A program made the position numbers and the translations under genes. From M3007 sp041392625 (lineage in GTDB: Bacteria > Bacteroidota > Bacteroidia > Chitinophagales > Saprospiraceae): a stretch of DNA of 64,000 nucleotides. Position 1 is the stretch's first letter. Each line of letters begins with the position of its first letter. The notes below the pieces were generated by a model. That model was not told the DNA's origin. It did not search any database and saw only the letters and a list, made by a program, of their open reading frames with translations. This document shows, in pieces, positions 34,584 to 44,250 of this stretch. The stretch is from positions 1 through 64,000 of the forward strand of contig JAWKLR010000007.1 in NCBI GenBank assembly GCA_041392625.1, written 5' to 3'.

Positions 34584-36578
34584 TTAATAGGAAAGCAAGG
34601 CTTCCAGTTTCTCTCTCAATTGTTTGGTTGGCATGAAATTTTGCTCCAGTACAGAAGCAAATGGCACAGGAGTATCCAAGGCTGCTGCACGCATAATGGG
34701 TGCGTCCAGGTGCTCAAACAAATGCTCAGATATCCATGCAGACAGTTCGCCTCCGATTCCCCCAAACAAGGTGTCCTCGTGTAGCATCAATACCCGGCTG
34801 GTCTTTTGTACACTAGCCCGGATTGCATCATAATCAATGGGCGACAGGGTGCGAAGGTCTACAATGTCCGCATCCAGATTCATTTCCTCAGCGGCCTTCA
34901 GTGCCCAATGTACGCCCATGCCATAGGTAATGATACTCACCTCCTTGCCTTCCCGGACGGTTTGAGCCTTGCCCAACTCCAGGGTGTAATAGCCTTCGGG
35001 TACCGCACCGCTCACCGAGCGATACAATCCTTTGTGTTCAAAAAACAAAACGGGGTTGGGATCTGCCAACGCAGCGAGAAGAAGTCCTTTTGCGTCGTAT
35101 GCAGAAGATGGGTACACAATCTTGAGGCCGGGTACATGTGTAAACCAGGCTTCATTACTTTGTGAATGGTATGGCCCTGCCGACATACCGCCGCCTGTTG
35201 GCATACGTACTACAACATCTGCATTTTGTCCCCAGCGCCAGTGCAGTTTTGCATAGTTGTTCACAATCTGGTTGAAGCCGCAGCTGACAAAATCTGCAAA
35301 CTGCATCTCGACCATGCTCTTGTATCCCTTCAGACTTAGTCCCAAGCCAATACCCAAAATTGCACTTTCACAAAGTGGGGTATTGCGAACGCGGTCTTTT
35401 CCAAACGCATCTACAAAGCCTTCCGTAATTTTGAAAACCCCTCCGTACTCAGCGATATCCTGGCCCATCAGAACGAGTTCCGGGTGCTTTTTCATGCCTT
35501 CCTTCAGTCCATCCGAGATTGCATCCACAAAACGCAGTTCACGGGTTTGGGTAGCAGGAGCGACGAGTTCTTGTGGTGCCGGGGCATACAGGTCGCTGAG
35601 TTCAGTTTCTGTATCCGGAGTAGGGTCGGGCATTTCAAACATCTGCTCAACGGCAGTCAGAATTTCTTTTTTATACTGTTTGCGCTTTTCATCTATATCC
35701 GTTTGTGAGAGCACGCCCTGATCCAATAACCAGGCTTCGTAGTTGGTTAAGGGGTCTTTCTTAGCCCACAAGTCCATGAGTTCTTTTGGAACGTATTTGG
35801 TGCCGCTAGCCTCTTCATGCCCACGCATCCGGAAGGTTTTGCATTCGAGCAAAAAGGGTTCAGGATTTTCGCGCAGTTCGGTAGCTATTTTATGAATAGT
35901 CTGGTACACCTCCAGGATGTTATTGCCATCAATGGTTGCATACCGCATGCCATAGGCGCGACCACGTTCAGCCAGGCTTTCGCAGGCGTATTGTTCGTTG
36001 GTCGTGGTGCTCAGGCCGTAGCCGTTGTTTTCAATAATGAAAATAACGGGAAGTTTCCAAACAGAAGCGACGTTGAGGGCCTCGTGAAACTCACCCTGGC
36101 TGGTTGCGCCTTCACCGGTAAAAGCAAGGGAGACTTTTCCTTCTCCGCTGAGTTTGTGGGCCAGTCCCACGCCACCTGCCAGCGAAAGCTGAGGACCCAG
36201 ATGGGAAATCATACCTACGATATGGTGCTCCATTGCTCCAAAATGGAAGGAACGGTCTCGTCCTTTGGTGTAACCATGTGGTTTCCCCTGCCATTGACAA
36301 AAAAGCCGATCGAGCGGCATTTGTCGGGCTGTAAATACACCCAGGTTGCGGTGCATGGTAAACATCAATTCATCGGAGTCTAGTGCACAGGTAGCACCGA
36401 CAGAAATGGCTTCCTGACCAATACCGCTAAACCATTTGCTGATCCTTCCCTGGCGAAGGAGGTTGAGCATTTTTTCCTCTATCAATCGCGGAAGGAGCAA
36501 TTGCTCGTACAAATGGATGAGGGTTTCTTTTTTAAATCCCTTTTTTGAGAATTTTATCTGAATAGCTGAATCTGACAT
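34584..36578 (-). CDS. Fused alpha/beta thiamine-diphosphate-dependent 2-oxoacid dehydrogenase E1
   Basis: The 664-residue protein joins E1-alpha (about residues 10-330) and E1-beta (about 350-664) in one chain, as is common in Bacteroidota. The alpha part has the ThDP motif GEGATSQGEFHEALN near 155-170 ending in ENNGYG, and the phospho-loop-like RMRGHEEASGT. The beta part has GQDIAEYGGVFKITEG near 370, MEMQFADF-type (VEMQFADFVSCGFNQI) and PSSAYDAKGLL segments. It decarboxylates a 2-oxoacid and passes the acyl group to a lipoyl E2, most likely the branched-chain (2-oxoisovalerate) substrates. E2 and E3 are not nearby. Start MSDSAIQIKF is the only upstream ATG. Confidence 0.9.
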   Translation of the reverse strand: MSDSAIQIKFSKKGFKKETLIHLYEQLLLPRLIEEKMLNLLRQGRISKWFSGIGQEAISVGATCALDSDELMFTMHRNLGVFTARQMPLDRLFCQWQGKPHGYTKGRDRSFHFGAMEHHIVGMISHLGPQLSLAGGVGLAHKLSGEGKVSLAFTGEGATSQGEFHEALNVASVWKLPVIFIIENNGYGLSTTTNEQYACESLAERGRAYGMRYATIDGNNILEVYQTIHKIATELRENPEPFLLECKTFRMRGHEEASGTKYVPKELMDLWAKKDPLTNYEAWLLDQGVLSQTDIDEKRKQYKKEILTAVEQMFEMPDPTPDTETELSDLYAPAPQELVAPATQTRELRFVDAISDGLKEGMKKHPELVLMGQDIAEYGGVFKITEGFVDAFGKDRVRNTPLCESAILGIGLGLSLKGYKSMVEMQFADFVSCGFNQIVNNYAKLHWRWGQNADVVVRMPTGGGMSAGPYHSQSNEAWFTHVPGLKIVYPSSAYDAKGLLLAALADPNPVLFFEHKGLYRSVSGAVPEGYYTLELGKAQTVREGKEVSIITYGMGVHWALKAAEEMNLDADIVDLRTLSPIDYDAIRASVQKTSRVLMLHEDTLFGGIGGELSAWISEHLFEHLDAPIMRAAALDTPVPFASVLEQNFMPTKQLREKLEALLSY

Positions 36579-36740
36579 GGTTGGGCTACGGGCTGTGTTG
36601 TAGGTATTTCAAAATTTTGTGCAAATGTCGTAGAATTTTACAAACAACTTCACTGTTTAAAAGGGAAGTTCTCGACAGAAATCCAATTTTTATACTGCAA
36701 TAGAAACAGAGGGAGCATTTGGACTTAAAGCAAGATATAA

Positions 36741-36773
36741 AAAAGCCTGCGGCCAACCGGGCCGCAGGCTTTT
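36741..36773 (-). terminator. Terminator after the sortilin-like T9SS gene
   Basis: A perfect 14-bp stem (AAAAGCCTGCGGCC, 36741-36754; GGCCGCAGGCTTTT, 36760-36773) with loop AACCG. Flanking A's on the left give a T-run on the minus strand, as needed for the gene ending at 36802. Confidence 0.9.
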
Positions 36774-36801
36774 AAGCGCTCTAAAATTCAGGCAGAGGGT
36801 G

Positions 36802-39800
36802 TTATTCAATAACGATTTTCCCAAAAAACAAATGCTTCCCATTCGAAATTCGATATGCATAAATGCCCGGTGACCAGCCCTCAGTAGGAATCTGAGATGT
36901 GCCCTGGATGCTGGATATAAAGATTCGGTGGCCACTTGAATTAAACAGGTAAAAATCAAATTGCGCATCGCTGTCAATTGTTACCTGGAATGCTTGTCCG
37001 GACGCAACCGGATTTGGAGCAACAACTACTCGTGGTGCATTGATTCGGTTGTCGATTGTCCGCATTGGACTGATTTGAGTGCTTCCGTCAAAATCATGGG
37101 TTAGCAATCGGTAGTAGGACCTGCCGCTCAGCGGTTTGGTATCTGTGTACTGGTATCGGTTTTCCTGCGTGCTGTTTCCCTGGGCACTTACCGTTCCAAT
37201 GGATGAAAACGAAAATCCATCTGCTGAGCGTTGCAGTTCAAAGTGGCTGGTATTTGCTTCGAAACTGGTTATCCACCGCAGCTCGACTGTTTGTTGTGGT
37301 GTAAGTATTGCCTGGAAGTCTTCCCATACCACAGGAAGTGCGCCCGGAGGGCCACTTACAATGAACTGGCTAAAAGAGGTAATGCCATTTCCATTACTGA
37401 ATTTTGCAGAACCATTCCCTCCGAAAGTGAGTTCATCGGCCTCGTCTTGTGCGGTACCCCAGGTATCTCCATCGTCGTTGGAACCTCGCTTGAAAAAGAG
37501 GTAGTCTGCCGGATCTCCGCCAGATGGGACCGATCCAATTTCATGGAACTGGATGTATCCTAATTCGGTAAAGGTTTGGTTGGTTCCGTAATTTCGGACA
37601 ACCCAGTATGCCGGACTAACAGGGTCGCTGGTAGGTAAAAAATCCGGATTTAGATTGAGTCGGGTTACACACAGTTCGCCATCCGGGACAACACCCCCGG
37701 CTTTGAACTCCATTTCCAGCCCGGTACCGGTGAAATCGACGACACCGCCGGATGTCACATCCATGCGTATGCTGGTGCCAGGGCCTACAGGTGCGGTACT
37801 TGTTACCCGGTCTGCATCTCCAACCAGAGAGCCGTGTCGAACACCAACCCGATCAAGTACCCGACCGGTAGTTTCATTGAATTGATAATAGGCCACCAAC
37901 TCCGTATTGTATGGGATGGTGTGGGTGCGTGTCAGGTGCATGATTTCCCGAATCTGCTCGGTCGTTAGCGATTCGTTATATATGGCTACCTCCTCTATTT
38001 TGCCTTTAAACTGCCGTGAAGTGCTGTTTACATCGTAGCCCAGCATGAATGTAGCGTCAAATACTTCCGGGTTGGATGCTGTATTGTGGACAGCGGGCAC
38101 ACCATTCAGGTAAACGGTTCTGCTGGTTGGAGTGATAACCAGCGCAACATGCGACCACTCGTTATCCGGAACATATAAGCCGGAACTCCAGTTCCAGCCT
38201 CCACCGTCCCAGTGGTACCGCAATTCAAAATCATTGCGGAGGCTCAGTCCTACCGTGGTGGAACCGCCACGACAAAATGTAATAGCTGCCCAGTCATTGG
38301 GTGTTCCGTTGGGTTTGATCCAGGCAGAAATGGTAACGGTATTTGAGTTGAGGTTTAAGTGGTCTGTTATGGCAACATAGTCACCACTTCCATCCAGTTC
38401 CAGGGTTTTTCCTGGAAGGCTGTCTAAATCGCAGCCGTTGTTAATGGTCAGGTGAAGGGTATCTTTAAACGTTCCCAGAGGTGTTGTCAGCGTCATGATG
38501 GCTTCGCTGGTGCCAGGACTTCCGAACACTACTTTGGGCGTTCGGGTGTTGGCGCCGATCACCGACTGTGGGCTTCCTGAGAAGGTCCAGGCCCAACTTG
38601 CATCGGTATGCAGGACGGCAGAATAGTCATCAAAATAAAAGGTGTCGCGGGCGCATTCGCTTTCAAGTTTATCGGCCATCGCCTGGGGAACTACCGTGGA
38701 GGCTTCAAATAAAGGTGTTTCCCAAACTCCAAATCCCCAGGTTCCGTTTCGAATTTTTCCATCCCGGTAGAACGGGCGGATTCGATTGGTCTCCGCAGAA
38801 AATGGGATTCCTGTGCTGTAGGCTTGCCAATCGCTGTGGGTATTGTTTCGATAAAAAACACCGGCGTTGGTACCGAGATATACACCGCCATCCGTCCCGT
38901 ACTGGGCCATAATATCCGTTACGCGAACATTGTCCAACAAGGCTGTAGTGAGGTTGGTCCAGGTGTCTCCACCATCGGTGCTTTTATACACTTTTTTCCC
39001 ATTGCTGCCGTATGTAACAGAAGCCCAAAGCACATCTGAATTTTCAGCAATTACGGCCAGTTTTACCCGGTCGTTGTTATTTGGAAGGGGAAGTGCTGTG
39101 CACAGGGTGAACGTGGTTCCACCATCTTCGCTTCTCCAAATAGCATCATCGGTGCCATCCCACTGGGAGACATACATCACATTTGGGTTGGATCGCGCAA
39201 TTTCTATTTCATAGACCTTGTTATCAACGGTGCCTGGGAATGTGTACAGTTCAGTATACGCGGTGCCTCCATCTTCGCTTTTCCACAGAATGTTGTCGTC
39301 GCCAATATAGACCCGGTTCCAGCATTCCGGATGCCAGACCATTTCTGAATTTGCATAGTAGGCATAACTCTGGTTGGGCCAGAGGCCTACGGAAAAATTG
39401 CTCACCCCGTTTCCAAATCCCGGATTCACAATTTTCCCACCAATATCTGAGTGGTATACTTTGCGCTCGGGGCCGGGGCTGACGTATCCCGTTGGCGCTT
39501 CTCCTCCACCCATTCGGTAGTATTGCCCGGCAGGGAAACTTTCATGCCAGGTCATATTTCCATTGTGATAGCGTCCGCCTACCAGAATATCCTCATTCCA
39601 TCCGGAGCCAAAGCCCCATAGATTGACTCCGTTGATCCCTTTCATCCGGGCTTCATGGGTTGTTGCAAAATCTGTTGAATAGTTTAAGCCTCCATCGGAT
39701 GCAATCCAGAGGTCGGAGCCAGTAGCCGTGAGCCATTGAATATCTGGGTGGCTCCAGGGAATACCCGATTGGTATCCGCCAATTCCGGTCCAGGTTTCGC

Positions 39801-41077
39801 CGCCATCGGTGCTCTTGTACCAGGAGGTTCCACCTGCGATCAATTCATCCGAGTTTAATGGATTAACCACGATGGCCATGTCATAAAACCCTTGTTGCAG
39901 TCCGGTGGTACCGTTGCTGGTCATGATGTTGGTATGTTCAGGCTCTACATAGAGAATTGGGTCGTTTCCGATGGCATTATCCGGGTTGGTATTGGCCCAG
40001 TTTGCCCCGGCATCATCGCTGACAAAGACGCCGATATATCCAAACAACTCACCGCCACTACCAATCAGGTAAGCATAGAGTTTTTCAGGGTCAGCGGGGC
40101 AAGGGGCCAGGATGGCTCCGGTTACTGCTTCGGTTCCGGTTGGTGTCCACCAGCCACCGCTTAGGGTGGTCCAACTTGCTCCATCGTCTATGGATCGCAT
40201 GAAATCAGATCCGTCGCCACCGTCATCGCGTATGATGTAAACGGTGTCTGTTGTACCGGGCTTGTTTTTTATCGTCCAAACCTGGTTTGTAAAAAGCTTC
40301 GTCCAGTTTGCACCGCCATCGGTGGTGCGAAGTAGCCCTTTATCGGAGGCGGCTACTACAATGTCCGGAGCGTTTGGGTTGATGGCAATTTCATTGATCC
40401 GGATATTGCTTTCGGTATAGATGCTGGTCCAGTTTGCTCCACCATCTACTGTCTTGTATAAAATGCCACGAGTTCCGGCATAAACGATGTTGGGATCAGT
40501 AGGGTGGATTGCCAGGGAATTGAAGGAGCCGTGGCTAAGGTCATTTGTGAGGGAAGTCCAGTTTAGTCCCTTATCTGTAGTTTTCCAGGCTCCACCATTT
40601 CTCCTCCGGCATACAAAATATCTAAGAATTGGAAGGTGCGATCTGAACACAATAGATGTTGGTTTGCCATGTGACAACCGGGTCCGCATCTACATCCCAG
40701 GTAGTAACCGGGCCGATGTGGGTCAGGGCAACTGCGTTTCAGTTTGAGATGCCACGCGTACCTGCGCTCTCTTTTGCTCCAGGCTTTTTTCTGCATATGA
40801 ATTATCGGCGTTACAATGCGGCCGTCATTCTGAACAAAAGGCCGTGCCCAAAACATCCATTTTTATAATACTGGGTATAGTCGTTTTTTTCAAATGGTCT
40901 GTTTCTGTACCAGTTTTGATAGGCGGCCTCAATTTCATACAGATTGGGCTCAGGCTCCTGAAGCAGGAACATCCGAATCGGGCATTGGGACCAAGATATA
41001 CAGGAGAAGGATGATCTTGGTAGGAATATGCAGGCCCAGACTCCCAGGACAACTGAAAGAAGAAGACGTTTTTTCAT
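36802..41077 (-). pseudogene. Sortilin/VPS10-like BNR-repeat protein with LamG and T9SS sorting domains; 5' end frameshifted
   Basis: The intact frame up to about 40.58 kb encodes a long propeller of Asp-box/BNR repeats (GGAWKTTDKGLNWTSLTND, YKTVDGGANWTSI, KSTDGGETWTGIGGY). It is followed by a LamG-like domain (LELDGSGDYVAITDHLNL ... KGKIEEVAIYN), a linker domain (FEANTSHFELQRSADG) and a C-terminal T9SS domain (VAPNPVASGQAFQVTI ... GIYAYRISNGKHLFFGKIVI). The true start is at 41077, with a signal peptide (MKKRLLLSVVLGVWACIF). Between 41.08 and 40.58 kb the family sequence (EPNLYEIEAAYQNWYRNRPF, MFWARPFVQNDGRIVTP, THIGPVTTWDVDAD, ILYAGGE) jumps frames at least five times. It is either a decayed gene or poor local sequence. 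The protein would be surface-exposed or secreted. Confidence 0.8.
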
Positions 41078-41414
41078 AAGATTAGTATTTAGAAAAAATG
41101 GATTCAACCCAACACGCTCTAACAAGCAGGAATTGAAAGCGCGCACAAAATACAAAAGTGTCCTGAGGCTTACTAACAGGCACATATTCGTTTTGAATTC
41201 CCTGTTTGGGTCTTTTTATTTTTCACAGCCAATGTCTTCCCCGGATTTGGCTTTTGGGTGCGTGGAAAAACATGCGAAACCCTGGTTCCTGCAAGGTGAT
41301 ATTTGGTAACCAATTTGATTTTTGAACTTTAAACACTCTGTCATCCCAAATTTTAAATATGCTCTTAGGTGCTTGAAACCAAAAAAGCATACCTTAGCCA
41401 GTAAATCATATAAA
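41078..41414. other. Divergent intergenic region upstream of glyA
   Basis: This 337-bp gap separates the sortilin-like gene from glyA. TACCTTAG at 41390-41397, 17 bp before the glyA start, is one base off TAnnTTTG. No repeat or RNA gene was seen. Confidence 0.35.
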
Positions 41415-42689
41415 ATGAAAGACCAGGTTTTTGAACTTATCGAGCAGGAGTTGAACCGCCAAAAAGAAGGCGTTGAATTGATTGCTTCTGAAAATTTCAC
41501 AAGTGAAAATGTGATGGCAGCCATGGGCTCTTGCCTGACCAATAAATATGCAGAAGGATATCCCGGCCGCCGGTATTACGGTGGCTGCGAAGTAGTGGAT
41601 GAAGTTGAGCAACTTGCAATCGATCGATTGAAAGAACTTTTTGGTGCTGAGTGGGCGAATGTACAGCCACACTCCGGTGCCCAGGCCAATGCAGCGGTAT
41701 TTTTGGCTTGCCTGCAAGCCGGGGATAAAGTACTTGGATTTGACCTGGCTCATGGTGGACACCTTTCCCATGGTTCACCGGTAAACTACTCTGGTAAAGT
41801 TTACAACCCTGTCTTTTACGGAGTTGATGAGGAAACTGGCCGAATCAACATGGATACGGTGGAAGAAATCGCCATCAGAGAGCAGCCTAAACTGATCATT
41901 TGTGGAGCATCTGCCTATGCCCGCGATTGGGACTATGCCCGTTTCCGGGCTATTGCTGATCAGGTTGGTGCATTGCTGCTTGCAGATATTGCACACCCGG
42001 CAGGATTGATTGCTGCCGGATTGCTGAACGATCCGATGCCACATTGCCACATTGTTACCAGTACGACGCACAAAACCCTGCGTGGACCAAGAGGGGGCAT
42101 CATTATGATGGGCAATAACTTTGAAAACCCCTGGGGACGAACCACTAAAAAAGGGAGTCCGATAAAAATGTCAAGCATCCTGGATAGCGGCGTGTTTCCC
42201 GGCATGCAGGGAGGCCCTCTTGAGCATGTGATCGCCGCCAAGGCTGTTGCATTTGGTGAAGCCCTACAGCCCAGTTTCAAAGCGTATGGTGAGCAGGTAA
42301 TAAAAAATGCGCAAGCCATGGCTGAAGCCTTTCTGGCTTTGGGCTACGATTTGGTTTCCGGCGGAACAGACAATCACCTCATGCTGCTGGATTTACGCTC
42401 AAAAGGCGTTACCGGTAAGGTAGCTGACAAGGCACTCGGGCAGGCAGATATTACCGTGAACAAAAACATGATTCCGTTTGATCCACAGCCACCTATGACG
42501 ACCTCCGGAATTCGGGTAGGAACAGCAGCGGTAACAACCCGTGGTTTCAAGGAAGCAGATTGTCGTAAAACGGTAGAGTGGATTGATGCGGTCCTGAGCA
42601 AACCGGAAGATGCCGATTTTCACGAGAAGATTGCCCGGGAGGTGAAAGCCTATATGCGGGACTTTCCCTTGTATCCAACGGCTTTCTAG
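41415..42689 (+). CDS. glyA: Serine hydroxymethyltransferase
   Basis: GlyA is a PLP enzyme that interconverts serine and glycine while charging tetrahydrofolate with a one-carbon unit. The start at 41415 (MKDQVFELIEQEL) gives 424 residues, the normal length; the upstream in-frame ATG at 41322 adds 31 residues foreign to the family. Motifs are ELIASENF near 21, YAEGYPGRRYYGG near 45, DIAHPAGLI near 191 and the PLP lysine Lys220 in STTHKTLRGPRGG. All active-site segments are present. It is monocistronic; the next gene is convergent. Confidence 0.96.
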   Translation: MKDQVFELIEQELNRQKEGVELIASENFTSENVMAAMGSCLTNKYAEGYPGRRYYGGCEVVDEVEQLAIDRLKELFGAEWANVQPHSGAQANAAVFLACLQAGDKVLGFDLAHGGHLSHGSPVNYSGKVYNPVFYGVDEETGRINMDTVEEIAIREQPKLIICGASAYARDWDYARFRAIADQVGALLLADIAHPAGLIAAGLLNDPMPHCHIVTSTTHKTLRGPRGGIIMMGNNFENPWGRTTKKGSPIKMSSILDSGVFPGMQGGPLEHVIAAKAVAFGEALQPSFKAYGEQVIKNAQAMAEAFLALGYDLVSGGTDNHLMLLDLRSKGVTGKVADKALGQADITVNKNMIPFDPQPPMTTSGIRVGTAAVTTRGFKEADCRKTVEWIDAVLSKPEDADFHEKIAREVKAYMRDFPLYPTAF

Positions 42690-42733
42690 TACATTCTGAA
42701 GGGAATTATGAGGGCTGCCTGAGGACAAAGGGT

Positions 42734-43279
42734 TTATCCGGCGTTTTCAAGCATGTTTTCGACCTGAGCCTGAAGCCATACATCCAGGCTTTGAATTTGC
42801 GCTATCTCCTGCTCCAATAAGCCGGGGTATTCCTGATAGGCAAAAGCCAGGATTTGTTTTTTCAGATTTTCAGCAAGGACTTCATGTTGTGGGGCAGCAT
42901 CCGGAGGTGCCGGTAATTTCCCTGTACTTGCTTTTTCCAGTACTTCTGCGATGAGTTTGCCTTGAGTTTTGGCACTGTCCAGAAACAGTTTGATTTGGGA
43001 GGCATGCCGCTCGTGGAAACCAGGGATTTCTTCAAACGCAAATTTTTGGATGAGGCTGCTCAGTTCACGGGCTTTGCGGGCTTTATTGGTTTGTTTTCGC
43101 TCGGCCTCCATTTCTTCGTCAAGTGAGCCATAGGTTCCGCGTTCACCGGCACGCTTGTCCAGCCAGTTGCCGCTTTCGTCGTAGCGTTCCTCCGCCACCC
43201 AAGCCTTTTTTTGCTTGTTTCTTGAATAAAGTCCTGCAGCAATCAGCACAATGATAGCAATTCCGATCCCGATTCCCAT
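42734..43279 (-). CDS. Small membrane-anchored protein of unknown function
   Basis: The 181-residue product has one N-terminal transmembrane helix (IGIAIIVLIAAGLYS, about residues 3-18), a Lys/Arg-rich stretch and then a mostly helical cytoplasmic region. In this region a similar motif occurs twice: LIQKFAFEEIPGFHERHASQIKLFLD near 80-105 and ILAFAYQEYPGLLEQEIAQIQSLD near 143-166. This suggests an internal duplication. No family is recognised. It starts 33 bp after the rfbA stop and is probably co-transcribed with it. Confidence 0.65.
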   Translation of the reverse strand: MGIGIGIAIIVLIAAGLYSRNKQKKAWVAEERYDESGNWLDKRAGERGTYGSLDEEMEAERKQTNKARKARELSSLIQKFAFEEIPGFHERHASQIKLFLDSAKTQGKLIAEVLEKASTGKLPAPPDAAPQHEVLAENLKKQILAFAYQEYPGLLEQEIAQIQSLDVWLQAQVENMLENAG

Positions 43280-43312
43280 TCCTGATAAATTGAGCTGTTA
43301 ATCTTCAAACCG

Positions 43313-44182
43313 TTAATGGCGAAATTTGAGAAGGTTGAGGAGGTATTCGCCGTACCCGCTTTTGATGTATTTCTGTCCCAGGTGTTCGAGTCCTTCGTCG
43401 TTTATAAAACCCATTTCCCAGGCAAGTTCTTCAATGCAACCAATTTTGAGTCCCTGTCGGTCTTCAATAGCCTGGACAAATTGGCCAGCCTGCATCAAGG
43501 ATTCGTGTGTGCCGGTATCCAGCCAGGCATACCCACGCCCCATCACCCGAACTTCCAGCTCTTGTCGCTGAAGGTATATTTGGTTTACATCGGTAATTTC
43601 ATATTCACCGCGCGCGCTGGGTTTGAGGTTTTTGGCCACCTCTACAACGGAATTATCGTAAAAGTATAATCCCGGAACTGCGTAGTGGCTCTTTGGCTGA
43701 CTGGGTTTTTCTTCAATGCTCAGGGCCTTGAATTGTTTGTCAAATTCCACTACCCCGTAGCGTTCCGGATCTGCAACCTGGTAGGCGAAGATAATGCCGC
43801 CTTTGGGTTTGGTGCAGGATTGCAACATGTTGGCCATATCCGCACCGTAAAAAATGTTGTCGCCGAGGATGAGCGCAACATCGTCATCGCCAATAAATTC
43901 CGCACCAAGCACAAAGGCCTGCGCCAATCCATTCGGCTCGTGTTGTGGAATAAAGGTAAACTTCATTCCGAGCGGACTGCCGTCGCCTAGCAGTTGTTGA
44001 AATTTAGGCAAATCCTGTGGGGTGGAAATTATGAGTACTTCCCGGATACCCGCCTGAATCAGGGTGCTAAGCGGGTAATAAATCATGGGCTTATCATACA
44101 CGGGCATGAGCTGTTTGCTCACAGCGAGTGTAAGGGGATACAAACGTGTACCTAGGCCTCCGGCCAGAATAATTCCTTTCAT
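43313..44182 (-). CDS. rfbA: Glucose-1-phosphate thymidylyltransferase
   Basis: RfbA couples dTTP and glucose-1-phosphate to dTDP-glucose, the entry to dTDP-rhamnose and related surface sugars. I start at 44182 (MKGIILAGGLGTRLYPLT) because the nucleotidyltransferase motif must be N-terminal; the open frame runs on to 44341 through an A/T-rich leader and a stem-loop. The 289 residues contain SKQLMPVYDKPMIYYPLSTL near 22, GDNIFYG near 108, EEKPSQPKSHYAVPGLYFYD near 162-181 and RGYAWLDTGTHESLMQA near 220. Length and motifs fit. The other rfb genes are not in the window. Confidence 0.94.
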   Translation of the reverse strand: MKGIILAGGLGTRLYPLTLAVSKQLMPVYDKPMIYYPLSTLIQAGIREVLIISTPQDLPKFQQLLGDGSPLGMKFTFIPQHEPNGLAQAFVLGAEFIGDDDVALILGDNIFYGADMANMLQSCTKPKGGIIFAYQVADPERYGVVEFDKQFKALSIEEKPSQPKSHYAVPGLYFYDNSVVEVAKNLKPSARGEYEITDVNQIYLQRQELEVRVMGRGYAWLDTGTHESLMQAGQFVQAIEDRQGLKIGCIEELAWEMGFINDEGLEHLGQKYIKSGYGEYLLNLLKFRH

Positions 44183-44206
44183 GTGGAAGGGAATGCTCAA
44201 CTGCAA

Positions 44207-44239
44207 CAAGTGGCTGTAGCAATTTGCCACAGCCACTTG
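44207..44239 (-). terminator. Stem-loop after infB
   Basis: CAAGTGGCTGT (44207-44217) pairs perfectly with ACAGCCACTTG (44229-44239) around an 11-base loop, just past the infB stop. The following minus-strand sequence is only mildly T-rich, so it may be a weak terminator or may lie in the rfbA leader. Confidence 0.55.
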
Positions 44240-44250
44240 AAACAGGAATA

